From positions 1 to 17,981 of the forward strand of contig JAEWBD010000452.1 in NCBI GenBank assembly GCA_023391315.1: 17,981 nucleotides of DNA, read 5' to 3'. The number at the start of each line of letters is the position of its first letter. Position 1 is the first letter of the stretch. Origin of the DNA: Bacteroidota bacterium (lineage in GTDB: Bacteria > Bacteroidota > Bacteroidia > Chitinophagales > Chitinophagaceae). A model generated the notes under the pieces. That model was not told the origin of the DNA. It was given only the letters and a program-made list of their open reading frames with translations, and did no database searches. Positions 7,739-16,556 of this stretch are shown here, one piece after another. Both the position numbers and the translations under genes were made by a program.

Positions 7739-8692
7739 ATGAAGATAACAGAGCACATAAGCAACGCAAAAGACACCCTTATTTCTTTTGAAATATTGCC
7801 GCCGTTAAAAGGCAAAAGCATTAATTCCATTTACGACCATCTTGATCCTTTGATGGAATTTAAGCCCTCATGGATAAACGTTACCTATCACCGCAGTGAA
7901 ACAGCTTTTAAAAAGAAAGCTGATGGTAATTTTGAAAAAGTGGAAGTGCGTAAAAGGCCGGGCACCGTGGGTATTTGTGCCGCTATCATGAACTATTATA
8001 AAATTGATGCTGTGCCGCATATTATCTGTGGTGGTTTTTCCAAAAGGGAAACAGAAGATGCATTGATTGACCTTAATTTTTTAGGCATTGATAATGTGCT
8101 GGTGCTTCGCGGCGATGCCGATAAAAATTCTGCATCATTTGAACCGGAACCGGATGGCAACCGTTATGCTATAGACCTGCTGAAACAGGTGGTAAACCTC
8201 AACAGCGGTATTTACCTGGACGATGACATCCGCGATGGTGGCAAAACAAAATTCTGCATTGGCGTGGCAGGGTATCCTGAAAAACATTTTGAATCGCCTA
8301 ACCCACAAATTGATATGCAGCGGCTGAAAGAAAAGGTTTGCAACGGCGCCGAGTTTATTATGACGCAGATGTTTTTCGATAACCAGAAGTTTTTTGATTT
8401 CGTAAAAAAATGCCGTGATAACGATATTAATATCCCGATAATCCCGGGGCTTAAACCCATCACTTCCCGCAAACAGTTATCGGTATTGCCGCGTATTTTT
8501 CATGTGGATATTCCTGCCGAATTATCAGAAGAAATTATGCGCTGCAAAACAGATGATGATACTGAAAAAGTTGGTGCTGAATGGTTGGTACAGCAAAGCA
8601 AGGAATTAAAAAAATTCGGCGTGCCGGTGCTGCATTATTACACGCTGGGCAAACCAAGGGTTATTCAAAATGTTGTAAAGCAATTGGTGTAA
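7739..8692 (+). CDS. metF: Methylenetetrahydrofolate reductase
   Basis: This flavoenzyme reduces 5,10-methylenetetrahydrofolate to 5-methyltetrahydrofolate, the methyl donor for homocysteine in methionine synthesis. It is a cytoplasmic TIM barrel. Visible family landmarks are SFEILPP (16-22, with the catalytic Glu18), WINVTYHRSE (45-54), HIICGGFSKRE (94-104), VLRGDAD (122-128, the FAD-contacting Asp), AGYPEKH (177-183), GAEFIMTQMFFD (203-214) and IPGLKPI (235-241). With the ATG at 7739 the product has 317 residues, slightly longer than the roughly 296 of E. coli MetF; part of the excess is a charged loop at 55-73. An in-frame TTG at 7700 would add 13 residues, but the ATG sits in the usual place before the SFE motif. 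No SAM riboswitch is recognisable in the 80-base leader. The gene ends 50 bases before the susD stop and is convergent with it. Confidence 0.95.
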   Translation: MKITEHISNAKDTLISFEILPPLKGKSINSIYDHLDPLMEFKPSWINVTYHRSETAFKKKADGNFEKVEVRKRPGTVGICAAIMNYYKIDAVPHIICGGFSKRETEDALIDLNFLGIDNVLVLRGDADKNSASFEPEPDGNRYAIDLLKQVVNLNSGIYLDDDIRDGGKTKFCIGVAGYPEKHFESPNPQIDMQRLKEKVCNGAEFIMTQMFFDNQKFFDFVKKCRDNDINIPIIPGLKPITSRKQLSVLPRIFHVDIPAELSEEIMRCKTDDDTEKVGAEWLVQQSKELKKFGVPVLHYYTLGKPRVIQNVVKQLV

Positions 8693-8722
8693 ATAAAAAA
8701 GCGCCTCATTGCTGAAGCGCTT
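8693..8722 (-). terminator. intrinsic terminator of the susC-susD operon
   Basis: AAGCGC (8699-8704) pairs perfectly with GCGCTT (8717-8722). After one mismatch the stem continues with TCA/TGA around a TTGC loop. On the minus strand the hairpin lies about 20 bases after the susD stop and is followed directly by a T-rich run (complement of 8693-8700). On the plus strand no comparable T-run follows, so it should act mainly on susD transcripts; it may also slow metF read-through. Confidence 0.75.
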
Positions 8723-8742
8723 CTACAATTCAAAATCACCCG

Positions 8743-10137
8743 TTAATATCCTTCGTTCTGCGTAAGGTTGCTGTTGGCATCAATCTCTCTCTGCGGAATG
8801 GGCAATACCAATTTCGGGTCATCATAACTATAATCGCCCACATCCAGTTTCAAACGCTTCAACGTCCAGAGCCTGTCGCCTTCAAAAGCCAGTTCGCGAA
8901 AACGTTCATCCACAAAATCCTGGCCGTTTACTCCTGCTAAGTCTTCAGCGCCGGCGCGTTCTCTTACCATATTAATATCTTTCAAAGGTGCCACGCCGCC
9001 AATAGGCGCTCCACCTTTTCTCAGGTTGGCTTCTCCCCTTGTTAAATACATTTCAGCTAATCTTATTACAGGAATAACACGGTAAAATGTAAGCCATTTT
9101 AAAGTGTAAATGCCACCATTGCCGGTAATGCTGTAACCTTCAGAAACAAAGCCGGCCCTGAAGTCGTTTAGATCATCAAAATGATCAAAATAGCTGGCAT
9201 CCACCTGTGCTTCACCGCGGCCACCGGCGCCATTGCCATTGGCATCATAAGCATACCGGTAAAATGTGCTAAGCCCATTGTTGGATGTACCTGCATTACT
9301 CTGCGCTGTATTTTGGATACCAAAAATATCTTCCGGTGAATTGCTTGGATTATTAAACGCCTGGTTAAAGGTAGAAGTAAGGTTGAAATATCCTGAACTG
9401 ATTACATCATCCGCCATAGTTGCTGCTTTAGCATAATCAGCCATGTTTAAATATACCCTTGACAGGAAAGCTTCCGCTGCATATTTGGTGGCCCTGCCAT
9501 TGTCAGCCGTTTCAGGCAAACCATCGGCTGCATCTGTAAGGTCTTTGATCACCTGCTGGTAAACATCTTCTACAGAAGCGCGGGAAGGTTTGTTTTTAGA
9601 AGCATCATATATATACGTTGGTTCAAGCACCAGCGGCACGCCGGCATTGGAGCCTGTGCTGCCGGCAGCATAAGGTTGTGCAAAAAAGTTTACCAATTCA
9701 AAATAAGCAACGCCGCGCATAAACTTAGCTTCTGCAGCCACGGCATCTTGTTCATCTTCATCCACCAAATCCAGCTTATCTAATACCACATTCATATCTT
9801 CAATAAGCAAATAAGAATTTTGCCATATGCCGGTGGCAATGCTTGATTCCCTTGTCTGACGTTTGTTCAAAATATCCCTGTAATTAGAGAATGAACCCAC
9901 AAAATCAACCATATCTGTATTAGCCAGCAGGTCGGCAATAAAAATATAACGCTCGCCAAAACCTGAAGCGCCCTGCAAAGAAGAATAGCTGCCATATAAT
10001 AAGGCTTTAACATCATCGCCATCTTCTATACTTGTAACATTGTTCTGTGGCAGCACATCTAATTTTTTATTGCAGGCAAAGCAGCTTATAAAAAACAGAG
10101 CAGCCAATATATATCTGTAAGTTTTCATTTCGTTCAT
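8743..10137 (-). CDS. SusD/RagB-family nutrient-binding outer-membrane lipoprotein
   Basis: This is the surface lipoprotein partner of the neighbouring SusC-type channel; it forms the lid that captures the substrate. The N-terminus is a lipoprotein signal peptide (hydrophobic 9-20) with the likely lipidated Cys22 followed by NKKLDVLP, a classic SusD start. TPR-like helices characteristic of the fold are seen at EAKFMRGVAYFELVNFF (about 136-152), RATKYAAEAFLSRVYLNMADY (about 214-235) and RLAEMYLTRGEANL. The C-terminus carries ERFRELAFEGDRLWTLKR and ends with the hallmark LPIPQREIDANSNLTQNEGY. At 464 residues it is slightly short but complete. The start at 10137 lies 9 bases after the susC stop; an in-frame ATG at 10128 (MKTYRY) is equally plausible. 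The substrate cannot be read from the sequence, since no glycosidase, peptidase or sulfatase gene accompanies the pair. Confidence 0.93.
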   Translation of the reverse strand: MNEMKTYRYILAALFFISCFACNKKLDVLPQNNVTSIEDGDDVKALLYGSYSSLQGASGFGERYIFIADLLANTDMVDFVGSFSNYRDILNKRQTRESSIATGIWQNSYLLIEDMNVVLDKLDLVDEDEQDAVAAEAKFMRGVAYFELVNFFAQPYAAGSTGSNAGVPLVLEPTYIYDASKNKPSRASVEDVYQQVIKDLTDAADGLPETADNGRATKYAAEAFLSRVYLNMADYAKAATMADDVISSGYFNLTSTFNQAFNNPSNSPEDIFGIQNTAQSNAGTSNNGLSTFYRYAYDANGNGAGGRGEAQVDASYFDHFDDLNDFRAGFVSEGYSITGNGGIYTLKWLTFYRVIPVIRLAEMYLTRGEANLRKGGAPIGGVAPLKDINMVRERAGAEDLAGVNGQDFVDERFRELAFEGDRLWTLKRLKLDVGDYSYDDPKLVLPIPQREIDANSNLTQNEGY

Positions 10138-10146
10138 TTTAATTTT

Positions 10147-13100
10147 TTAGAATTTAGCATTGATACCGAATGTGAATGTTTTTGCCTGCGGAATGGTATA
10201 AAAATCCTGGCCGCCACCAATATTGCCTGTTGTCTGCGTGTTCACTTCAGGATCAGCCGGGTATTTGGTGAAGGTTAACAGGTTGAATGCTGATGCATAG
10301 AACCTTAAAGAACTTAAATGCAAACGCGTAACAAAAGAAGAGGGCAAAGTGTAACTGAGCGAAACATTCTTTAAACGTATGTATGAGCCGTCATACAAAA
10401 ACCTGGAAGAATTCTGATAGCCATATCCATAGTAATAACCAAGGCGCGGCACATTGGTTATGTCACCGGGTTTTTGCCATGCTTTCAGCATGTCGGTTGT
10501 TTCGTTATCAAAACCATTGCTAAAGCCGGAACTTTGATAAATACCTCCACCATTAAATACTTTATTGCCTTGCACGCCCATAAAAAAGAAGCTCAGGTCA
10601 ATACCTTTATAGGAAAAAGTATTGGTTATACCGCCGGTCCAGTCAGGATTGGAATTTCCCAGCGTAACACGTGCAGCGTTGCCATAATCTGTTGTGGGTT
10701 TACCATCTTCACCCAGGTAGAGCGGATCACCGGTATCGGGATCCACGCCCAAATACTTCTGGCCATAGAATTCACCAATGGCCTCACCCTCTACAGCCCG
10801 CTGTGTTAAGCTGAAGCCGCTTTCAATTACCTGGCCATCAATGTCAAGTACTTTGTTTTTATTATAAGCTGCATTAACGGCAATATTCCACCTGAAATTT
10901 TTTGTGCTGAAAGCTGTTGCATTCAAACCAATTTCAATGCCCTTATTTTCCATATTACCCAGGTTTTTGGTAATAGTGGTATAACCGGTAGTTGCCGGTA
11001 TATTTACATTCAGCAACAGGTCAGATGTCTTTTTATAATAAACATCCACTTCACCTGAAAGGCGGTTATTGAAAAGCCCGAAGTCAAGGCCTACATCTGA
11101 TTGTGCAGTCTTTTCCCATTTCAAATCAGGATTGGGAATTTGCGAAGCAATATAACCCGGCAACTCAGGATAGTTGCTGATGTTATATAAAGAATAATAG
11201 GAATTATTACCAATTTCGGCATTACCGGTTAAACCCCAGCTTGCTCTTAATTTTAAGAAACTTAGCGTTTTGCTATCTGCCAGGAAATCTTCTTCACTCA
11301 GCACCCAGCCTGCAGAAAAGGCAGGGAAAATACCATACCTGTTATTAGGACCAAACCTTGATGAGCCATCATCCCTCACGCTGGCGGTAAGCATGTATTT
11401 ATCATTGAAAACATAATTTGCTCTCAGAAAATAAGAGAGAAAATTATAACGGTCATTGGTAGATGTCGCAAACGTGATAGAAGTTGCGCCGCTAAGGTTT
11501 TGCACTTTGCCGGATGGCGCTTGCTCTGCATTGGTGAGCGATTGCTTTGTATCGTTTTGCAAATAACTCATGCCCAGCACGGCGCTCAGTTTATGTTTAT
11601 CGCCAAGCTTTGGTGTGAAAGTGAAATAGTTATTGGTATTGTAGGATGTGGATAAAGCTATAATATTATTTGCCTTGCCAATACCGGCGCCGTCTGTAGT
11701 GCGCTTATCCTGGAAAGCTTCCTGGTAAAGGTTTAATATATCTGCGCCAAACTCTGAACGGAAAGATAAAGATGGCAACAAATTATAGTTTGCATAAACA
11801 TTGCCTACAGTGCGGTTGGATACCTGCCTGTCGGAATTATATTTGGCATCAAACAAGCTGTTTGGATACAAAGTATTATTATTCAGCTCACCGGTTTCAG
11901 GATCGTACAAAGGCTGAATTGCCGGTAAAGCAACCAACTGGCCCGGCGTGGAAAAAGCATTATCGGTTGTAACACGGTTAAGCTGGGAACGGTCAATTGC
12001 TATATTGATACCAAAAGATAATTTATCTGTTGGGTTATGTTCAAGGTTTATCCTGCCGCCATAGCGGTAAAATTTATTGTTGATAACGATGGCATCCTGC
12101 GTATTATAAAAACCTGATGCGAAGAACCTTGTTTTGGCATCGCCGCCTGTTGCAGAAAGATTGATGGAGTTAGAAGGTGCATTGCGGTTATACAACAGCC
12201 CCTGCCAATCTGTATTTATTTTATTATAATCTCCACCGCCGGCAAGATCGCTTAATGAAATGCCATAGGTGGCATAGGCATCCGTGTAATCTGCTATGGC
12301 TGTTTCAAGGTCAGGGTAACCGGAGATATCATTATCAAGATCGTATTGAGCATCGCTTTTTATCGCCTGGTTATACAGGTCGATATATTGTTTTCCATTT
12401 AAAAAATGGCGTAAGCGTGCAGGATTGCTGAAGCCTGTATTGGCATCTAATTCAAACACTGTTTTCTGATTGTTGCGGCCTTTTTTGGTTGTTATCAATA
12501 CAACGCCATTCGCTGCGCGTGCTCCATAAATAGCAGCGGCAGATGCATCTTTCAGCACTTCTACCGATTCTATGTCATTGGGATTAATATCAGCCAGCGG
12601 GTTGCTCGCATCGTTGGTGGGGTCAGATAAACTTGAAGTGGTTACCGGCAGCCCGTCAATTACATATAAAGGCTGGCTGTTGGCAGAAATGGAAGAAGTG
12701 CCGCGTATCCTTACTTTAATACCCTGCCCTAATTTACCACTACCAGATTCCACCACCACACCTGCGGCTTTACCCTGTAAGGCAGATTCAAAACTGGGTG
12801 CAGGAAAATCGCGGATGTCTTTTGAGCCCACCTTGACAATGGAACCTGTAATTTCTTTTTTAATGGCCTGGCCATAACCAACCACTACCACTTCATTTAA
12901 ACTTTTATCAGCAGTAGTTAACTGCACGTTCATTACGTCTTTTACCGAAACCTCCGCATCGGCATAACCCACATACGAAAAGATCAGGGTTTGCGTGGCT
13001 TCCGGAATGGTAATGGAAAAACTTCCATCCGTGCCGGATTGTGTTAGTGTATTGGAGTTGCCGGCCTTAATAGTTACGCCCGGTAAGGGGTTATTATTTG

Positions 13101-13212
13101 CTGCATCTGTAACCGTTCCTTTAACTGTTCTTGTTTGTTGTGCATTAAGCTGTGCTGCAGCCAGCAGCAATAATGCCATCAGTGTAAGCTTAAACTTCAT
13201 AGATCGAATCAT
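10147..13212 (-). CDS. SusC/RagA-family TonB-dependent outer-membrane transporter
   Basis: This is the 22-strand outer-membrane barrel that imports a ligand, usually an oligosaccharide or peptide, using TonB energy. The protein has 1021 residues. A Sec signal peptide ends near LNAQQ (22-26), followed by a carboxypeptidase-regulatory-like domain at about 28-103 with typical PLPGVTIK, TDGSFSI and FSYVGYA motifs. The SusC signature NEVVVVGYG is at 106-114. The plug domain follows, with IRGTSSISANSQPLYVIDGLPV (169-190) and EVLKDASAAAIYGARAANGVVLITTKKG. The rest is beta-barrel, ending in TFGINAKF with the terminal Phe expected for BAM assembly. No N-terminal STN domain is present, so it is not wired to a FecR/sigma-type signalling pair. 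MKFKLTL at 13200 is an alternative start to the ATG at 13212. It heads a two-gene operon with susD. Confidence 0.95.
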   Translation of the reverse strand: MIRSMKFKLTLMALLLLAAAQLNAQQTRTVKGTVTDAANNNPLPGVTIKAGNSNTLTQSGTDGSFSITIPEATQTLIFSYVGYADAEVSVKDVMNVQLTTADKSLNEVVVVGYGQAIKKEITGSIVKVGSKDIRDFPAPSFESALQGKAAGVVVESGSGKLGQGIKVRIRGTSSISANSQPLYVIDGLPVTTSSLSDPTNDASNPLADINPNDIESVEVLKDASAAAIYGARAANGVVLITTKKGRNNQKTVFELDANTGFSNPARLRHFLNGKQYIDLYNQAIKSDAQYDLDNDISGYPDLETAIADYTDAYATYGISLSDLAGGGDYNKINTDWQGLLYNRNAPSNSINLSATGGDAKTRFFASGFYNTQDAIVINNKFYRYGGRINLEHNPTDKLSFGINIAIDRSQLNRVTTDNAFSTPGQLVALPAIQPLYDPETGELNNNTLYPNSLFDAKYNSDRQVSNRTVGNVYANYNLLPSLSFRSEFGADILNLYQEAFQDKRTTDGAGIGKANNIIALSTSYNTNNYFTFTPKLGDKHKLSAVLGMSYLQNDTKQSLTNAEQAPSGKVQNLSGATSITFATSTNDRYNFLSYFLRANYVFNDKYMLTASVRDDGSSRFGPNNRYGIFPAFSAGWVLSEEDFLADSKTLSFLKLRASWGLTGNAEIGNNSYYSLYNISNYPELPGYIASQIPNPDLKWEKTAQSDVGLDFGLFNNRLSGEVDVYYKKTSDLLLNVNIPATTGYTTITKNLGNMENKGIEIGLNATAFSTKNFRWNIAVNAAYNKNKVLDIDGQVIESGFSLTQRAVEGEAIGEFYGQKYLGVDPDTGDPLYLGEDGKPTTDYGNAARVTLGNSNPDWTGGITNTFSYKGIDLSFFFMGVQGNKVFNGGGIYQSSGFSNGFDNETTDMLKAWQKPGDITNVPRLGYYYGYGYQNSSRFLYDGSYIRLKNVSLSYTLPSSFVTRLHLSSLRFYASAFNLLTFTKYPADPEVNTQTTGNIGGGQDFYTIPQAKTFTFGINAKF

Positions 13213-13313
13213 TGATAATTAAAAATTAATTGGCGGCTGAATAAATTATTTCCGCCCGCAGCAAAAAACGTGATCAGGTTGCTTGTTGTTAATCACAATA
13301 AAAACCGATTGAA

Positions 13314-13342
13314 TTTTTTGTCCATCTACAAAAGACAAAAAA
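13314..13342. repeat. perfect inverted repeat upstream of susC
   Basis: TTTTTTGTC (13314-13322) and GACAAAAAA (13334-13342) form perfect 9-base arms around an 11-base spacer. The element lies about 100 bases before the susC start and about 110 bases after the stop of the membrane-protein gene. The T-run is in the 5' arm on both strands, so it is not a standard terminator. A dimeric regulator site or a weak leader hairpin are possibilities. The rest of the 240-base gap (13213-13452) holds no gene that I can support; a second loose pairing, GGCGG (13232-13236) with CCGCC (13252-13256), lies nearer to susC. Confidence 0.45.
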
Positions 13343-13452
13343 ATGGGTTGTATGCGCATGTTAAAACAGGCAAAAAATTTCTTAAGCTGGAAATTTTACT
13401 ACTGAAGCAGGATAGGGAAAGGATGAAACGGATAATAAATAAAGATGAATCG

Positions 13453-14568
13453 TTATTTGTGCTTAATTTTTAATGTGAGCTTTTGTAGCGCTAACCGCTC
13501 TTGCCTGCTGAGATATTGCTGGGCTATTTTGTTTTCCGGGTTTCTGTTAAAACAGTATAACGCAAAGACAAATAACCATTCCAGCGGTTTCATTAAAAGA
13601 AATACAATATCACAAACAATTTTATAATTGAATATAAAATAATATTTATGTACAAGGTCACCGATTTTATCATAATGCCTGCGTACGGTTTTATGAATAA
13701 AAGGGACTTTCTCCTGCAACAATTCTTCAAATGCGTTTGCGACCAGAAGTTGTCGGTTGCAGACAATTATTTTATTTTGCCTGGTTCCCAAACGTTCAGG
13801 CTTTACAATAAGTTTATGCCCTCTTGCCGCAACAGTGCACAAATAGTGCCCGTCGGGACAAACAACGCCATCACACATATAATCTAACTGAGAAAAGCCA
13901 TGTTTATAGGTATCGGTAAATGCCCGGATAACAGAGTCAGGTTTTTGACCGAATAGAAGAAGAATAGCAATTAGGATAATGGTTAATGGCACACATAAAA
14001 TCAACAATAATGGAAGTTTATTCAAATATGCCGATGAAAGAATTTTCATTGCAATTCCTGGTAGTCCGTTGTAATTCCTTTCATTACTATCAATACTTTT
14101 CATGTATAATTTATGATTATCTGCCAACATCATTAACCCTGCTAATATGATGGGGATATTACCAACAATAGCAAATAATAAAGTACCAGAATCATTTTTT
14201 GTTTGTAACTGAAAAAAGATAAATACGTTCAATACAATCCCTAAAAGAATAAGAATATTTACGATAACTTCAATAACCGGCGGTGCAATTTTCCTTCTGT
14301 AAGAAGAATATAAAAATGCAGTTACACAAAGAACAATTATTACGTAGATAGTTAACCGGTGTTCCGGTGAAAAGAAAGCACTATCTGCACAACAATCATT
14401 AACTAAACCAATATCCGAAAATTGCAGAAATAGAAAAGGTAAGACAACAACAACAATAAGTTCAACAATCCATTTGACAATCCGATTGAGGAAATGTTTC
14501 CCATCAACGATATAACCGGCAAAATCAAGCAGTATAAGGAATGCGGGTAAAGCAAATAGCAAGGCCAT
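13453..14568 (-). CDS. Uncharacterised multi-spanning membrane protein with Cys/His-rich segment (DUF6688-like)
   Basis: I do not know its function. The 371-residue protein has about six hydrophobic helices in its first part (roughly 3-21, 33-50, 72-88, 99-119, 130-149 and 185-206). A soluble segment of about 100 residues follows, then one or two further hydrophobic stretches (about 309-340) and a basic C-terminal tail. The soluble segment contains a striking cluster, C232-x4-C237-PDG-H241-x2-C244 with H251 further on, followed by NRQLLVANAFEELLQ. An adjacent cysteine pair (59-60) lies in the loop between helices 2 and 3. From memory it resembles the family listed as DUF6688, found in Bacteroidota and other bacteria; that assignment is tentative. 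It starts 36 bases after the MsbA-like exporter stop on the same strand, so co-transcription is likely. No signal peptide cleavage site is evident. Confidence 0.8.
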   Translation of the reverse strand: MALLFALPAFLILLDFAGYIVDGKHFLNRIVKWIVELIVVVVLPFLFLQFSDIGLVNDCCADSAFFSPEHRLTIYVIIVLCVTAFLYSSYRRKIAPPVIEVIVNILILLGIVLNVFIFFQLQTKNDSGTLLFAIVGNIPIILAGLMMLADNHKLYMKSIDSNERNYNGLPGIAMKILSSAYLNKLPLLLILCVPLTIILIAILLLFGQKPDSVIRAFTDTYKHGFSQLDYMCDGVVCPDGHYLCTVAARGHKLIVKPERLGTRQNKIIVCNRQLLVANAFEELLQEKVPFIHKTVRRHYDKIGDLVHKYYFIFNYKIVCDIVFLLMKPLEWLFVFALYCFNRNPENKIAQQYLSRQERLALQKLTLKIKHK

Positions 14569-14604
14569 TGTATTGTTGAATGGCGATAAAATTAAGCTTT
14601 AAAT

Positions 14605-16434
14605 CTAACTATTCACCGCAATCAACTGGTTCATTTGTACCAATCTGAAATAAATGCCTTCTGCATTCATCAGCGATTCATGTGTGCCGCGTTCTGCTAT
14701 TTCGCCTTTCTGCAACACAATAATTTCATCTGCATGACGAATGGTAGATAAACGATGTGCAATAACAACAGAAGTGCGGTTTTGCATCATATTATTAATG
14801 GCATCCTGCACCAGTTTTTCGCTTTCTGTATCAAGCGAGGAAGTGGCTTCATCTAAAATTAATATAGGCGGGTTTTTCAGGATGGCCCTTGCAATGGTTA
14901 ACCGTTGCCTTTCACCACCACTTAATTTGCTGCCGCGATCACCTATGTTCGTATTAAATTTTTCTTCTTTCTGCTGAATAAAATTATAGGCGTTCGCAAT
15001 TTTAGCAGCACTTTCAATAGCTTCAGCAGATGCATCATATTCGCCCAAAGCAATGTTGCTCGTAATGGTATCATTAAACAAAATAGGCTCCTGCGTTACA
15101 ATGCTTATTTGTTCGCGCAGGCTGTGCAGTGAATATTCTTTTATGTTGATGCCATCTACCAGGATTTCGCCATCACTCACATCATGAAAACGCGGAATAA
15201 GATCGGCCAGCGTACTTTTGCCTGCGCCCGAAGCACCAACAAGCGCAATGGTTTTTCCTTTTTCAATTTTAAGATTGATGTTCTTTAAAATAGTGATATC
15301 ATCATACCTGAAGCTAACATTCCTGAATTCTATTCCGTGTTTAAACGCCTCGAGTTTTTTACCATTAGGATTGTCATCCACTGTTACAGTTGCCCTTAAA
15401 ACTTCTTCAATGCGTGTGATGGCCGCACTGCCTTTTTGCATATTACTGAATGAAGTGGATAAAGATTTTGCAGGCGTAATAATATTATAAAACAAACCCA
15501 GATAACCCAGCAGCACCGAAGCTTCCAGCGGAATTCTTCCGCTTAAAATGCCACTGCCGCCATACCATAAAATAATAGCAAACATCATTACACCGAGCAA
15601 TTCACTAACGGGCGATGCAAGGTCTCTTCTATAACCGATATGATTTTTTGCGTGCAGCAGTTCATCATTCACCTTGTAAAATCTGGAACGCAAAATGCCT
15701 TCGGCATTAAATGCTTTTATTACACGCAGGCCGCTTAATGTTTCATCTAAAATGGAAACCGAATCACCCAGTTTTTCCGCAGCCAGGTTTGATTTTCGTT
15801 TTAAAGAGCGGCTTATTCTTCCAATCACAAAACCCATTACCGGTATTAATACAATTAAGAAAAGCGTTAACTGCGGACTTATAAAAAACAGGAAACTAAC
15901 ATTCAGAATAATGGTGAGCGGATCGCGTATCCATCCTTCCAAAGTACCTACAACTGAATTTTCAACTTCATTTACATCGTTTGTAATACGGCTTATAACA
16001 TCGCCCTTTCTTTTCTCTGTAAAATACCCAATAGGTAATTGCAATACTTTATCATACAGCTCAATTCTTAAACGGTTTACAATTTTATTTTTTAAAGGAT
16101 TGAGTATATACGATGCCAGGTATAAAAACAGGTTCTTTAAAAGTATAGAAATCACTATGAAGATGCAGATGAATAAAAGCGTGTTGAGTTTGCCGTAATT
16201 GTCTATGGAATTGGTAAGAATATCTCTTATAAAATTTACAACCGGGTTATTTGATTGCTTGGTGAGCTCGCCCAGCGAAGATGAACCGCTATTGAATATT
16301 AATTCCAGAAAAGGGATCAGCATGCCAATAGATACAATAGAAAAAATGATAGCCAAAACGGAGCATATGAAATAAAGAGCTATTTGCGGTATATAATTTT
16401 TGAGATAAGCAAAAACCCTTGAATATTTTTTCAT
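14605..16434 (-). CDS. ABC exporter, fused permease-ATPase (MsbA-like)
   Basis: This is a half-transporter of the type IV ABC exporter group, working as a homodimer in the inner membrane; relatives flip lipid A-core or export lipids, peptides or drugs. Six membrane helices occupy about residues 15-325, with the coupling-helix region GYFTEKRKGDVISRITNDV (136-154) typical of MsbA. The ATPase domain (about 366-600) has Walker A GASGAGKST (400-408), Q-loop VTQEP (446-450), signature LSGGERQR (504-511), Walker B ILILDEA (524-530, catalytic Glu529) and H-loop His560 in AHRLST. All ATPase residues are intact and 609 residues is normal for the family. It is divergent from rbfA (122-base gap) and followed by the DUF6688-like gene. 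The substrate is not determined by the sequence; lipid export is the default inference. Confidence 0.92.
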   Translation of the reverse strand: MKKYSRVFAYLKNYIPQIALYFICSVLAIIFSIVSIGMLIPFLELIFNSGSSSLGELTKQSNNPVVNFIRDILTNSIDNYGKLNTLLFICIFIVISILLKNLFLYLASYILNPLKNKIVNRLRIELYDKVLQLPIGYFTEKRKGDVISRITNDVNEVENSVVGTLEGWIRDPLTIILNVSFLFFISPQLTLFLIVLIPVMGFVIGRISRSLKRKSNLAAEKLGDSVSILDETLSGLRVIKAFNAEGILRSRFYKVNDELLHAKNHIGYRRDLASPVSELLGVMMFAIILWYGGSGILSGRIPLEASVLLGYLGLFYNIITPAKSLSTSFSNMQKGSAAITRIEEVLRATVTVDDNPNGKKLEAFKHGIEFRNVSFRYDDITILKNINLKIEKGKTIALVGASGAGKSTLADLIPRFHDVSDGEILVDGINIKEYSLHSLREQISIVTQEPILFNDTITSNIALGEYDASAEAIESAAKIANAYNFIQQKEEKFNTNIGDRGSKLSGGERQRLTIARAILKNPPILILDEATSSLDTESEKLVQDAINNMMQNRTSVVIAHRLSTIRHADEIIVLQKGEIAERGTHESLMNAEGIYFRLVQMNQLIAVNS

Positions 16435-16556
16435 TCGTACAAATTATTTAAACCGATGGGCGAAACTATGATTGCAAAGGCATTTGTTTTGTTATAAATT
16501 AATAGCACAAAGCCCAATAATTTATTTAGCGCTAATTTTACAACAAAGGTAATAGT

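Noticed and set aside
13270..13473. A 67-codon plus-strand open frame (GTG start) filling the gap upstream of susC
   Set aside because: It has a rare start codon, no recognisable family, an unusual Lys-rich composition and a 3' end overlapping the membrane-protein gene. More likely a chance frame; relatives would have to conserve it for it to be real.
15695..16198. A 167-codon plus-strand frame opposite the ABC exporter
   Set aside because: The longest shadow frame in the window, but the minus-strand exporter has all its family motifs here and the plus-strand translation resembles nothing.
16544..16551. TACCTTTG on the minus strand as a -7 box for the ABC exporter
   Set aside because: It matches TAnnTTTG, but the nearest TTG is 23 bases away, and the same bases form the rbfA Shine-Dalgarno sequence, so the match is probably coincidental.
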